A stretch of 64,000 nucleotides of DNA from assembly GCA_017462265.1 (NCBI GenBank), contig JAFTRN010000039.1, forward strand, positions 21,573-85,572, given 5' to 3'. This DNA comes from Coprobacter sp. (GTDB taxonomy: Bacteria; Bacteroidota; Bacteroidia; Bacteroidales; UBA11471). Of the stretch, positions 38,250 through 46,693 are shown in pieces. Position numbers and translations under genes: made by a program. Each line of letters starts with the position of its first letter. Within the stretch, counting starts at the first letter, position 1. The notes beneath the pieces are model-generated. The model saw only the letters and a program-made list of their open reading frames with translations, did not search any database and was not told the DNA's origin.

Positions 38250-39121
38250 TATACTCTATGACAGGATTCGGCAAGGCCGTTGCCGAACTCCCCGGTAAAA
38301 AAATCACCGTCGAGATAAAGTCGCTCAACAGCAAGCAACTCGACCTCTCTATGCGTGTACCTCAGATATATAAGGAGCTCGAAATGGAAGTGCGCAGTGC
38401 GATTGCACAACGATTGGAACGAGGCAAAGTGGACTTCTCGATACAAATCGAAAACAAAGCGACCACCGACCACAATACCGAGTTCAACACCGAAGTCATC
38501 AAAAACTATTATACCCAACTGCGCGAATTGTCCGACAGCTTGCAAATACCGCAACCCGCTGATTGGTTTCAAACCCTGCTCCGCCTGCCCGACGCCTTGA
38601 AAAACGATGCCGTAGAGGTAAGCGACGACGAGACCGGACTCATAATGACGGCCGTGCGCGAAGCCATCGAGCACCTGATGGACTTCCGCGCCCAGGAGGG
38701 TATCATGTTGCAAAAGCTCTTTACCGAGAAGATAAGCAACATTGCCGCACTGCTCGGCGAGGTAGCCCCCTACGAGCAAGAGCGCACCGAGAAAATAAAA
38801 CTGCGCATAGAGGAGGCGCTGTCGAAAATCAAAGATTTCGACTACGACAAGAATCGTATGGAGCAGGAAATGATTTTCTACATCGAGAAGTTGGACATCA
38901 ACGAAGAGAAAAATCGCCTCGACAATCACCTGAAATATTTCATGGAGACCATGGAAGGCCGATATGGCCAAGGTAAAAAATTGGGATTTATCACGCAAGA
39001 AATAGGCCGTGAGATTAACACCATGGGGTCGAAAGCCAATCATGCCGAACTGCAGAAAATCGTCGTTCGCATGAAAGATGAGTTAGAGCAGATAAAAGAG
39101 CAGATACTCAACGCCATGTAA
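38246..39121 (+). CDS. YicC-family endoribonuclease-like protein
   Basis: 291 residues. IYSMTGFGKA at the N-terminus is the family hallmark; the C-terminal DUF1732 region (KKLGFITQEIGREINTMGSK, ANHAELQKIVVRMKDELEQI) is intact. YicC proteins are reported to act in RNA decay. Cytoplasmic. First gene of a yicC-gmk-nadD run; yicC next to gmk is a widespread arrangement. Confidence 0.92.
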   Translation: MIYSMTGFGKAVAELPGKKITVEIKSLNSKQLDLSMRVPQIYKELEMEVRSAIAQRLERGKVDFSIQIENKATTDHNTEFNTEVIKNYYTQLRELSDSLQIPQPADWFQTLLRLPDALKNDAVEVSDDETGLIMTAVREAIEHLMDFRAQEGIMLQKLFTEKISNIAALLGEVAPYEQERTEKIKLRIEEALSKIKDFDYDKNRMEQEMIFYIEKLDINEEKNRLDNHLKYFMETMEGRYGQGKKLGFITQEIGREINTMGSKANHAELQKIVVRMKDELEQIKEQILNAM

Positions 39122-39167
39122 GAAGCAGCCGGCAAGGCATCGTGATAACACCCTAAAAAACATTTCT

Positions 39168-39737
39168 ATGCAACCGGGAAAACTGATTATATTTTCCGCC
39201 CCATCGGGCTCAGGAAAATCGACTATCATCAACTACCTGCTGTCTAAGGACCTGAATTTGGCCTTCTCTATATCGGCCACATCACGCGCACCACGAGGTA
39301 CGGAGCAGAATGGTGTAGAATACTACTTCCTCAGCCCCGATGAGTTCCGCACCCGCATTGCTGCCGGCGATTTTCTCGAATACGAGGAGGTATATACCGA
39401 CAAATTCTACGGCACACTGAAGAGTGAGGTGGAACGACTTACCGCCGAGGGCAAAAACGTGGTATTCGACGTAGATGTCGTAGGGGGCGTAAATATCAAG
39501 AAATTCTACGGCGAACGCGCCCTATCGATATTTATACAACCGCCCGGTATCGACGAGTTGCGTCGCAGGCTCGAAGGTCGTGCCACCGATACACCCGAGG
39601 TCATCGAAAGCCGACTGGCCAAAGCCGAATATGAGCTGAGTTTCGCTCCGAAATTCGACACCGTGGTCATCAACGACGACTTGATGGTAGCCCAAGAGGA
39701 GACTTTGAACATAATCAAAGACTTTATCGGGAAGTAA
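39168..39737 (+). CDS. gmk: Guanylate kinase
   Basis: 189 residues. Phosphorylates GMP to GDP. P-loop APSGSGKST (~11-19), GMP-binding SRAPRGTEQNGVEYYF (~39-54) and the lid region are present. Normal length. 46 bp after yicC and 31 bp before nadD. Confidence 0.96.
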   Translation: MQPGKLIIFSAPSGSGKSTIINYLLSKDLNLAFSISATSRAPRGTEQNGVEYYFLSPDEFRTRIAAGDFLEYEEVYTDKFYGTLKSEVERLTAEGKNVVFDVDVVGGVNIKKFYGERALSIFIQPPGIDELRRRLEGRATDTPEVIESRLAKAEYELSFAPKFDTVVINDDLMVAQEETLNIIKDFIGK

Positions 39738-39768
39738 GAAAATGTTTTGATAAAGCGATTTCGGTCAG

Positions 39769-40344
39769 ATGAAAAAAATAGGATTCTTCTCGGGTTCGTT
39801 CAACCCCATACACAAGGGGCACTTGGCCATTGCCGAATATATGCTCGACAAGGCAGGGTTCGATGAGGTATGGCTCAGTGTGTCGCCACAGAATCCACTG
39901 AAGCACAGCGACAATCTGCTCGACGACGCTACGCGCATAGCCATGGTATCGCTGGCTATCGCAGCCAATCCTCGACTGCGATATTGCGACATAGAGATGA
40001 CCTTGGCTCGCCCGTCGTACACGATTACCACATTGGAGGCTCTTACCGCCAAGTATCCCGACTGTGAATTTCACCTACTCATCGGGGCCGATAATTGGCT
40101 GATATTCGACCATTGGAAATCGTATCGGGAAATCATAGAGCGCTACCCGATAGAGATATACCCGCGACCGGGATATACCATCGACACCCACAACCTGCCG
40201 GCATCGGTGCGCGCGACCGAGGCCCCGCAAATGGATATTTCGGCCACCGAGATACGTCGTCGTATAGCCGAGGGGGACCGGGCCGACGCCCTGCTCCCGC
40301 CCGAGGTTTATCGCTATATAGTACAACATCGGCTCTATTTATAA
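39769..40344 (+). CDS. nadD: Nicotinate-nucleotide adenylyltransferase
   Basis: 191 residues. Makes NaAD from NaMN and ATP. Nucleotidyltransferase motifs GSFNPIHKGHL (~9-19, HxGH) and ISATEIRRRI (~161-170, ISSTxxR-type) are both visible. Its stop codon lies at the left end of a short leader repeat. Confidence 0.95.
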   Translation: MKKIGFFSGSFNPIHKGHLAIAEYMLDKAGFDEVWLSVSPQNPLKHSDNLLDDATRIAMVSLAIAANPRLRYCDIEMTLARPSYTITTLEALTAKYPDCEFHLLIGADNWLIFDHWKSYREIIERYPIEIYPRPGYTIDTHNLPASVRATEAPQMDISATEIRRRIAEGDRADALLPPEVYRYIVQHRLYL

Positions 40345-40414
40345 GAAGCCGTTTTGATTTTTCTTAGAAAAATAAACCATTGCTTCAAAAAACGAAGTTC
40401 AAACAACCACTAAA
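40343..40414 (+). repeat. Short leader repeat, copy F
   Basis: AAGAAGCCGTTTTGATTTTT ... GCTTCAAAAAACGAAG ... CAAACAACCACTAAA. It fills the whole nadD-DUF5063 gap and ends directly at the next ATG. GAAGC (40345-40349) pairs with GCTTC (40382-40386). Confidence 0.72.
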
Positions 40415-41053
40415 ATGGACAATTATATCTTTGGCAAAAACAGTGTAGAATTTGTAACCGTGGGCGTAGAATTCTGCGCTTTTATGGAACGCACAACCGA
40501 AATGACACAGGAGGAGTTCACATCGACGTGTGTAAAACTACTCCCGTTGCTTTACCTCAAAGGCACCTTATTGCCCGAGGGCGAGGAGGATAGCGAATAT
40601 TTCGACACTCCCGAGCAATTTGTCACCGAAGAATATTACGAATTTTTACGTCGTAACATCGAACATATCTTGGGCGACAAAGACGCCTATCTGCAAGTGC
40701 AAAGCTCTGATATGCAATACAGCGACCTGCCCATCGCCGCCAGTGTGGCCGAGGACCTGGCCGACCTGTATCAAGTAATAAAAGACTGCGTATCGGCCTA
40801 TCGCACCGAGAACGAGGAGTGTATGCGTGCCGCGCTCACCATCTGTCGCGAAGACTTCAAGACCTATTGGGGAGCAAAATTGCTCAGCGCTCTCGGTCCG
40901 TTACATCGCATATGCTTCGACACCGAAAGCGACGATATATACGAATGTGAATGTGGGCATCACCACCATCACACGCACGACGAAGAAAACTTCTACCAAC
41001 ACCGCCAATCGGACTGGTATGCCGATGAAGAGGACGCCGATCGTTGGTTATAA
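40415..41053 (+). CDS. DUF5063 protein with His-rich segment
   Basis: 212 residues, cytoplasmic, unknown activity. KNSVEFVTVGVEFCAFME, LLPLLYLKGTLLPEG and DYKTYW-like FKTYWGAKLLSALGPLHRI are family features. Near the C-terminus is a cluster CECGHHHHHTHDEENF (~179-194) that could bind a metal such as zinc or nickel; this is inference. It is followed after 15 bp by the exonuclease gene, an order seen in other Bacteroidales. Confidence 0.82.
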   Translation: MDNYIFGKNSVEFVTVGVEFCAFMERTTEMTQEEFTSTCVKLLPLLYLKGTLLPEGEEDSEYFDTPEQFVTEEYYEFLRRNIEHILGDKDAYLQVQSSDMQYSDLPIAASVAEDLADLYQVIKDCVSAYRTENEECMRAALTICREDFKTYWGAKLLSALGPLHRICFDTESDDIYECECGHHHHHTHDEENFYQHRQSDWYADEEDADRWL

Positions 41054-41068
41054 TCGTAACACATCTAC

Positions 41069-41707
41069 ATGATACACATAGACAAAGCCTGCATAGCCGA
41101 TATGGAAATCGCCCGATTTCCCGGAAAAATCGTAGTCATCGACACCGACGAGAAAGCCGATGCTGCCTACGAACGTTTATGTCGGGAAGCCGTTGTAGGA
41201 CTCGATACCGAGACACGGCCGTCGTTCAAAAAAGGTGTCGTGCACCAAGTGGCCTTGGTCCAAATCTCGACATGGGACACCTGCTACCTGTTCAGGTTGT
41301 GCAAAATGAGCGCTCTACATACGATAAAACGCATCTTGGAGTCGAAAAAAATTCTGAAGATAGGTCTGTCACTGAAAGACGACTTTCATGGACTGCATCG
41401 TCTCGACGAGATAGAGCCACATCATTACATAGAGTTGCAACAGTTTGTGGCTGCCTACGACATCGATGAAATGAGCCTGCAAAAGGTATATGCCATACTT
41501 TTCGGACGAAAAATTTCCAAATCGCAACAGCTCTCCAACTGGGAAGCCGCAGAGCTCACCCCGGCACAACAGCAGTACGCGGCCACCGACGCATGGAGCT
41601 GCCTGCACATATATCGTGCCTTGCAAGGCGAGCATATTCCCAATATATATCCGCCGGTACTACCCATTATCGGGACGGTCGATCCTAAACCATTCATTCA
41701 AAAATAA
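41069..41707 (+). CDS. 3'-5' exonuclease domain protein (RNase D-like)
   Basis: 212 residues containing only a DEDD nuclease domain. Motif I VGLDTETRPSF (~43-53, Asp and Glu), motif II KIGLSLKDDFHGL (~98-110) and motif III QQYAATDAWSCLHIY (~169-183, DEDDy type) are in place. No HRDC or helicase domain. Probably acts on RNA or DNA ends; substrate unknown. Confidence 0.85.
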   Translation: MIHIDKACIADMEIARFPGKIVVIDTDEKADAAYERLCREAVVGLDTETRPSFKKGVVHQVALVQISTWDTCYLFRLCKMSALHTIKRILESKKILKIGLSLKDDFHGLHRLDEIEPHHYIELQQFVAAYDIDEMSLQKVYAILFGRKISKSQQLSNWEAAELTPAQQQYAATDAWSCLHIYRALQGEHIPNIYPPVLPIIGTVDPKPFIQK

Positions 41708-41712
41708 GCCGT

Positions 41713-41970
41713 ATGAAAAAGTCGTATATCCTCATTCCTATCCTCCTATTTATCTACACGATAGTGATGGCCGTTTATGGCTGGGACAAGTTTCCCGGAG
41801 GTCGCACCGAGTTTATAACCATCGTCGGGGCCAACATCGGTATTATAATACTGCTGTTTTTCTTGTTACGCCGACGCAGTAAGTTCCGCAACGAAATGCG
41901 CGAGGCCAACAAACGATTTGCCGCCGAGAAAAACGCCAAGAAAAATGAGGCCGAAAAGAATGTAGAATAA
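41713..41970 (+). CDS. Small two-span membrane protein
   Basis: 85 residues with two hydrophobic spans (~4-22, SYILIPILLFIYTIVMAVYG; ~38-53, GANIGIIILLFFLL) and a highly charged Lys/Glu/Ala tail. Not recognised. It lies 5 bp after the exonuclease gene and ends directly against the stop of the convergent DUF456 gene (no intergenic base). Confidence 0.6.
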   Translation: MKKSYILIPILLFIYTIVMAVYGWDKFPGGRTEFITIVGANIGIIILLFFLLRRRSKFRNEMREANKRFAAEKNAKKNEAEKNVE

Positions 41971-42459
41971 CTATATATACATTATTATATAGATAAGCAT
42001 CACGCAGGCGACAATGGTTTTGAGACCTGTACCCGCAATAAAACCTAAGAAAGCACCAAAAGCCGGCTTCAATGCCTCTGTCATTTTTTTATTGGCATAA
42101 TACATTTCGGACAAAAGCGCACCGAGGAACGAACCGATTATCATACCTATAGGAGTGAATATAATACCAATTATAAGGCCTGCCATCGCCCCGCGAGAGG
42201 CATATTTACTACCGCCCGACAACTTGGTAAAATAACCGGGAATGAAATAATCGATTACACTGATTGCCAACACTATACCGAGCCACACGAGTAAAAATGT
42301 GGGCGACATAGGGTTGTCGGCCACGAAATTACCTCCCCAGAAGTAGAGCAACAACATACCTACCCAACTGAGGTGTATTCCCGGCAATCCGGGTATAATA
42401 CTGCCTATTATACCTACAATTCCGGTAAAAATGGCCAGAGCCGTAACAATATATTCCAT
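41971..42459 (-). CDS. DUF456 membrane protein
   Basis: 162 residues, four or more hydrophobic spans with the glycine-rich repeats typical of the family (GIVGIIGSIIPGLPGIHLSW, GSFLGALLSEM). Function is unknown; homologues are widespread. It is downstream of lpxB on the same strand; the 42-bp gap contains the right-end motif of the leader repeat. Confidence 0.88.
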   Translation of the reverse strand: MEYIVTALAIFTGIVGIIGSIIPGLPGIHLSWVGMLLLYFWGGNFVADNPMSPTFLLVWLGIVLAISVIDYFIPGYFTKLSGGSKYASRGAMAGLIIGIIFTPIGMIIGSFLGALLSEMYYANKKMTEALKPAFGAFLGFIAGTGLKTIVACVMLIYIIMYI

Positions 42460-42501
42460 GTTTTTGAATTAAGAAGTTGTTTTGATTTTATTGGCCAAGA
42501 A

Positions 42502-43632
42502 CTATTTACGAATATCCGACACAATGAGACGGGCTGCCCGTTCGGGCGCACCGACTTCACCGAGACGTGCCGCCATATCGTCGTACCCCCGTAACATCGC
42601 CTCGCGTTGCGGGGTATCACCGAGCAACACAGCCAACTCTGCCCGAGCATTCGCCGGCGAGAAGTGATGCACAAGAAGCTCTTTCACCACCGGTGCATCG
42701 GCTATAAGGTTCACGAGCGACACATAATCGACCTTTATCAGGCGACGGAAAAACGAGTAGGTAAACCGTCCTCCCCGCATATAGTAGCACACCACTTGTG
42801 GCACACGCAACAGGGCCGCCTCGAGTGTGGCCGTACCCGATGTTACCAACGCGGCACGCGATTGTTGCAACAGTCGATAGGTCTTGCCGAAGAGTATCGA
42901 CACACGCCCCTTCTGCACATAGGGGGCATAAAATGCCTCGGGTACACCGGGAGCACCGGCGATAATCACCTGATGATCGTGAAACTTATCGACCGCTTGC
43001 ATCATGATTTCGAGATTGTCGCGTATCTCGGCAAGGCGACTGCCCGGCAATAAGGCGATAATAGGCTTATCCGACAGATTATTTACAGCTATAAATTGTG
43101 CAAACGTTTCATCGGCATAGGGACGCACCGCCAACTCATCGACCGTGGGGTTTCCCACGTAATCGATACGATAATTGTGCCGTTTATAAAAATCGACCTC
43201 AAACGGAAGTATGGAGTACATACGATCGATATACCGCTTTATCTGCTTGATGCGATACTCTTTCCATGCCCATATCTTGGGGGATATATAATAATGCACC
43301 CTCAGACCCAACTGTTCCTTGGCATACCGGGCTATTTTCAAATTGAATCCCGGGTAATCGATGAGTATCAGCACGTCGGGCTCATAAGCCGCCAAGTCGC
43401 GTTTGCACATGGCAATGTTGCGCAATACCTGTCGCGCGTGCAGAGCCACCTGCACAAATCCCATATAGGCCATATCGCGATAGTGGCGCACAAGAGTGCC
43501 TCCGACGGCTTGCATGGCATCACCGCCAAAGAAACGAAACTCGGCAGCGGCATCTTCGCGTTGCAATGCACGCATGAGATTTGCCGCATGCAAATCGCCC
43601 GACGCCTCTCCAGCTATGAGATAATATTTCAT
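42502..43632 (-). CDS. lpxB: Lipid-A-disaccharide synthase
   Basis: 376 residues. Glycosyltransferase (GT19) that joins UDP-diacylglucosamine and lipid X on the inner membrane face. YYLIAGEASGDLHAANLM is the conserved N-terminus, with FFGGDAMQAVGG, IDYPGFNLKIARYAK and ALLPGSRLAEI following. An upstream start at 43689 would add 19 residues without family support; ATG 43632 is preferred. Confidence 0.94.
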   Translation of the reverse strand: MKYYLIAGEASGDLHAANLMRALQREDAAAEFRFFGGDAMQAVGGTLVRHYRDMAYMGFVQVALHARQVLRNIAMCKRDLAAYEPDVLILIDYPGFNLKIARYAKEQLGLRVHYYISPKIWAWKEYRIKQIKRYIDRMYSILPFEVDFYKRHNYRIDYVGNPTVDELAVRPYADETFAQFIAVNNLSDKPIIALLPGSRLAEIRDNLEIMMQAVDKFHDHQVIIAGAPGVPEAFYAPYVQKGRVSILFGKTYRLLQQSRAALVTSGTATLEAALLRVPQVVCYYMRGGRFTYSFFRRLIKVDYVSLVNLIADAPVVKELLVHHFSPANARAELAVLLGDTPQREAMLRGYDDMAARLGEVGAPERAARLIVSDIRK

Positions 43633-43730
43633 AATTATACCGTTTTGTGTGTATTTGTGGTAAACCCATTGACCGAAACAAAGATACAAGATTTTCCGAT
43701 AATTGTATTTATGCGTTCCTCTAAATACTT

Positions 43731-45002
43731 TTACGGATAACTTTTGTACGAGGAGGTATCATCTTTTATTTTTTCAACAATGTACTTATCGAGCAATTCA
43801 TATCCTATTGATTGGTATTTGTCGGATATGTAATAATTATACTCTCGAAGATAATAGGCCACACCACATGATATAATAATGTTTATCACACAAAATAGTA
43901 CAGCCGTTATAAACACTAAGGCCATACGTTTGGGAGATAATTTCAACCCGAGATATTTAAAATCAGTAAATTCCTTACGTTCCCACAAATGAATATTCTC
44001 TCGCAACCACTTGGCATAAGCGGCAAAGTTTAACTCTTTATTTGCTATAAACCAACTCTCGGTTGCAGATTCAAGGAGAGGCACATCACTCCACGAAAAT
44101 GCTTTGCACCATTGCACTATAGGTTGTCGTGTCTCAGTGATTCCTTTCCCTGCTTCTACATTACTAAAATCGACGCCCAAACATACAACAAATTCGTTTT
44201 TGTTTCCTCCTTGCCAATAAGCTTGCTGTCTGAGAGCGGTTGTAACATCTTGTTTGGCATTAAAGACGAGGATAAATACATGTATCTGTCTTTCTGCTCC
44301 GAAAATCGCATTTATAAGTTGAAACGCTCGTTGTGATTTTTCAGAGAATCCCACACATTTAGGAAGATTGGGAGAACCTAAAATCACGTCCGTTTCTATA
44401 TAATTAGATACAAATACCGGATAATCAATTAACCCCAATTCCTCGACTTCATAGTCCGAAACTTTGCCTTTACGAAATATCGAATTTGAATTGTTTATAT
44501 AATTCACATATAAACCCTCATAAGTATGCGTTGCTGCATCTTCATACACGTTGTTCCACTCATACAACTGACCGCCACCGCCGCTCACACAATTAGGGTG
44601 ATATGGATCGATCCAATGTTCCGGAGTACCCCATAACATACGATACATATCATAAACATTTTGATATATGTATATATCCACACCGGTATTTAGACACATA
44701 AGCCAACATTCTGGGTGGCGTTGATAATCCACCACGACCCTACGCCGAGTATTACCTCTGCTATCAGTATAGGTTTCATAACGTTCTATACGCTCCACCC
44801 ATGCTTCATGATGTTGCACATTATAAGCAAAGGCACTTAAGTATTCTTTTGTGCGACTGGCTCTACGAATTATCCGCCATAATATAAATTCACTCAAAAG
44901 TGCCAATACACCGCATGTAATAGAGACCTCTCCGATATTGGGAAAAGCCCATATTATTATTGCAATCGTAAAAATTGGTAATATATATGCAAACTTATGC
45001 AT
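43731..45002 (-). CDS. Unrecognised membrane protein paired with LemA-like gene
   Basis: 423 residues. Two N-terminal spans (~5-20 and ~27-43), a soluble domain of ~310 residues, and a third span at ~368-390 (MALVFITAVLFCVINIIISC) before a short tail. The soluble part has a Gly patch (CVSGGGGQLYEWN), IHVFILVFNAKQDVTTALRQ and NEFVVCLGVDF, but I do not recognise a family. Codon use and base composition are more AT-rich than neighbours. Separated by 9 bp from the LemA-like gene, so one transcript is likely. Possibly a membrane partner of the LemA-like protein. Confidence 0.6.
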   Translation of the reverse strand: MHKFAYILPIFTIAIIIWAFPNIGEVSITCGVLALLSEFILWRIIRRASRTKEYLSAFAYNVQHHEAWVERIERYETYTDSRGNTRRRVVVDYQRHPECWLMCLNTGVDIYIYQNVYDMYRMLWGTPEHWIDPYHPNCVSGGGGQLYEWNNVYEDAATHTYEGLYVNYINNSNSIFRKGKVSDYEVEELGLIDYPVFVSNYIETDVILGSPNLPKCVGFSEKSQRAFQLINAIFGAERQIHVFILVFNAKQDVTTALRQQAYWQGGNKNEFVVCLGVDFSNVEAGKGITETRQPIVQWCKAFSWSDVPLLESATESWFIANKELNFAAYAKWLRENIHLWERKEFTDFKYLGLKLSPKRMALVFITAVLFCVINIIISCGVAYYLREYNYYISDKYQSIGYELLDKYIVEKIKDDTSSYKSYP

Positions 45003-45011
45003 AGGACTTTA

Positions 45012-45533
45012 CTATGCGAACAATTCGATATTATCGTCTCGGCGCGAAGTAATAATCTCCTGCGTTATAGTCGAAGATATTACCTCATACTCTATTTCTT
45101 GCTTATTTCTTATAAACCACCCCGACGGCATAGATTCCAATAGAGTCTCTCGCTCACGGATAATATCGAGCATACGTTGTTGTGCCGATGCAAAATAAGC
45201 ACGTTGTACCTCTATCGACTGCATCAACTTATCATACAACTTAGTGTCAAACATGGGATTTGACTCTTGAATCATTTTTATGAGATTTTTTCCATCACCG
45301 GCATATCTACCAGCAATCAACTCGGGATAGATACGCTCAAAAGACTGCCGGTATTGCTCTGTAACACCAGCTTCCTGTTTCAAAACCTTCCACATCGTAT
45401 CGTGTACCGATTCTATTTTACCTCTCTGAGCCTCGGCTTCTTTACGCAAAGAGACTTCTCGATTGTTGTATTTGAAATACATCACAATCAATATCAGCAA
45501 TAATATGCCACAAACAATTAATGGTATAAGCAT
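45012..45533 (-). CDS. LemA-like membrane-anchored protein
   Basis: 173 residues. One N-terminal span (~3-17, IPLIVCGILLLILIVMYFKY) followed by a helical region. YNN near the membrane, a long helix with heptad-like spacing, YPELIAGRYAGDGKNLIKMI and YFASAQQRMLDIIRERETLL resemble the LemA family pattern (YPDLKA ... LQ ... AR..YN), though the classic RxDLIPNLV motif is missing. Role unknown. First gene of a minus-strand pair, divergent from a WYL regulator. Confidence 0.55.
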   Translation of the reverse strand: MLIPLIVCGILLLILIVMYFKYNNREVSLRKEAEAQRGKIESVHDTMWKVLKQEAGVTEQYRQSFERIYPELIAGRYAGDGKNLIKMIQESNPMFDTKLYDKLMQSIEVQRAYFASAQQRMLDIIRERETLLESMPSGWFIRNKQEIEYEVISSTITQEIITSRRDDNIELFA

Positions 45534-45564
45534 AAATATTATATTTAATAGTGAACAGATGCCT

Positions 45565-45572
45565 CAAAATTA
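45565..45572 (-). promoter_or_regulatory. -7 box of the LemA-like gene pair
   Basis: Minus-strand TAATTTTG, 32 bp before the start. A TTG at 45595-45597 gives a 22-nt spacer, slightly long. Confidence 0.5.
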
Positions 45573-45628
45573 CAAAATTTCTTTGAAAAACATTCAAGCA
45601 ATCATGATGTTTCTCGCTCATTTGTCGC

Positions 45629-45636
45629 TATATTTG
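45629..45636 (+). promoter_or_regulatory. -7 box of the WYL regulator gene
   Basis: TATATTTG, 35 bp before the ATG at 45671. The two divergent -7 boxes (45565 and 45629) are only 57 bp apart, so one bound regulator could affect both. Confidence 0.5.
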
Positions 45637-45670
45637 TTGCAAGCAACATAAACACGCAAAAAAGATTTTT

Positions 45671-46570
45671 ATGGTAAAGGATTTGTTCTACCGATATATA
45701 TGGATTATAGACACCATCTACCGAGCGGGAAAGATTACATTGAATGAGTTGAATGAACGCTGGTTGGCATCGGCTCAAAGTGACGGACGCACAATGCCTC
45801 GGCGCACATTTATCAATTCGTGCGAGGCTATAGCCGAAATTTTCGATATCGAAATCGCGTGTGAGCGCAAAAACGGTTATCATTATTACATAAAGAATGT
45901 AGATGACGTGGTTTATGATGGTGCTCGTAAATGGACCATAAGCCTGCTGACCGTAAACAACATCATCAACGAAAGCCGACAATTACGCTCCCGCATTTTG
46001 TTCGAGGAGATCCCCTCGGGGCAAAAACACCTTCTCCCCATCATCAACGCCATGCGGGAAAATAACGTGGTAAAACTGATATACCAAAGTTTCAATGCCG
46101 ACAAGCCAAAGGCATATACTCTTCACCCCTATTGCGTGAAAGTATTTCGCCAACGATGGTATGCCATAGGGCACTGCTGCGAACGCGACACGATACGTAC
46201 CTTTTCATTAGACCGCATACACTCGCTATCGACGACGGACCTTCACTTCGACTATCCCGAGGGATTCGAGCCCAACGAATTTTTCGAACCGGCATTCGGC
46301 GTTATCAAAGAGGATAACCCTCAAACAATCACGCTGAAAGCCTATGGAATAGAACAACAATATTTGAAGGCGTTGCCTTTGCACCACTCACAAGAGGAGA
46401 TAGAGCGAGGCGACGGCTACACGATATTCCGCTATTATCTGTGTACGACTTACGACTTCAAGCAAGAACTGCTGTCGAAAGGGGCCGCAATAGAGGTGCT
46501 CACTCCTGCTGCCCTCCGGCATGAGATACATGATATGATTACCGCCATGCACAATCGTTACGAGGAATAG
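45671..46570 (+). CDS. WYL-domain transcriptional regulator
   Basis: 299 residues. N-terminal winged helix (~5-75; ITLNELNERW, MPRRTFINSCEAIAEIF) and a WYL domain (~125-210): VKLIYQSFNADKPKAYTLHP, YCVKVFRQRWYAIGHC with the WY dipeptide, and FSLDRIHSL. A C-terminal WCX-like extension follows (~230-299). WYL regulators sense ligands, often nucleic acid pieces or nucleotides, and many govern nearby genes. It is divergent from the LemA-like pair, which is a natural candidate target. Confidence 0.9.
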   Translation: MVKDLFYRYIWIIDTIYRAGKITLNELNERWLASAQSDGRTMPRRTFINSCEAIAEIFDIEIACERKNGYHYYIKNVDDVVYDGARKWTISLLTVNNIINESRQLRSRILFEEIPSGQKHLLPIINAMRENNVVKLIYQSFNADKPKAYTLHPYCVKVFRQRWYAIGHCCERDTIRTFSLDRIHSLSTTDLHFDYPEGFEPNEFFEPAFGVIKEDNPQTITLKAYGIEQQYLKALPLHHSQEEIERGDGYTIFRYYLCTTYDFKQELLSKGAAIEVLTPAALRHEIHDMITAMHNRYEE

Positions 46571-46586
46571 AAAGTTCCCAATATAT

Positions 46587-46622
46587 AAAAACCGCCGCAA
46601 CAAAAAAGTTGACGGCGGTTTT
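46587..46622 (+). terminator. Intrinsic terminator after the WYL gene
   Basis: AAAACCGCCG (46588-46597) pairs with CGGCGGTTTT (46613-46622), with a further CAAC/GTTG extension inside the stem. Can also act on the minus strand for the pectinesterase gene. Confidence 0.85.
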
Positions 46623-46693
46623 CCCATGAAAAAGATTACAAAAAATTTCTATCTGAGAGTCTTAGAATCTCAGAATATAATCAAAACAGTGTT

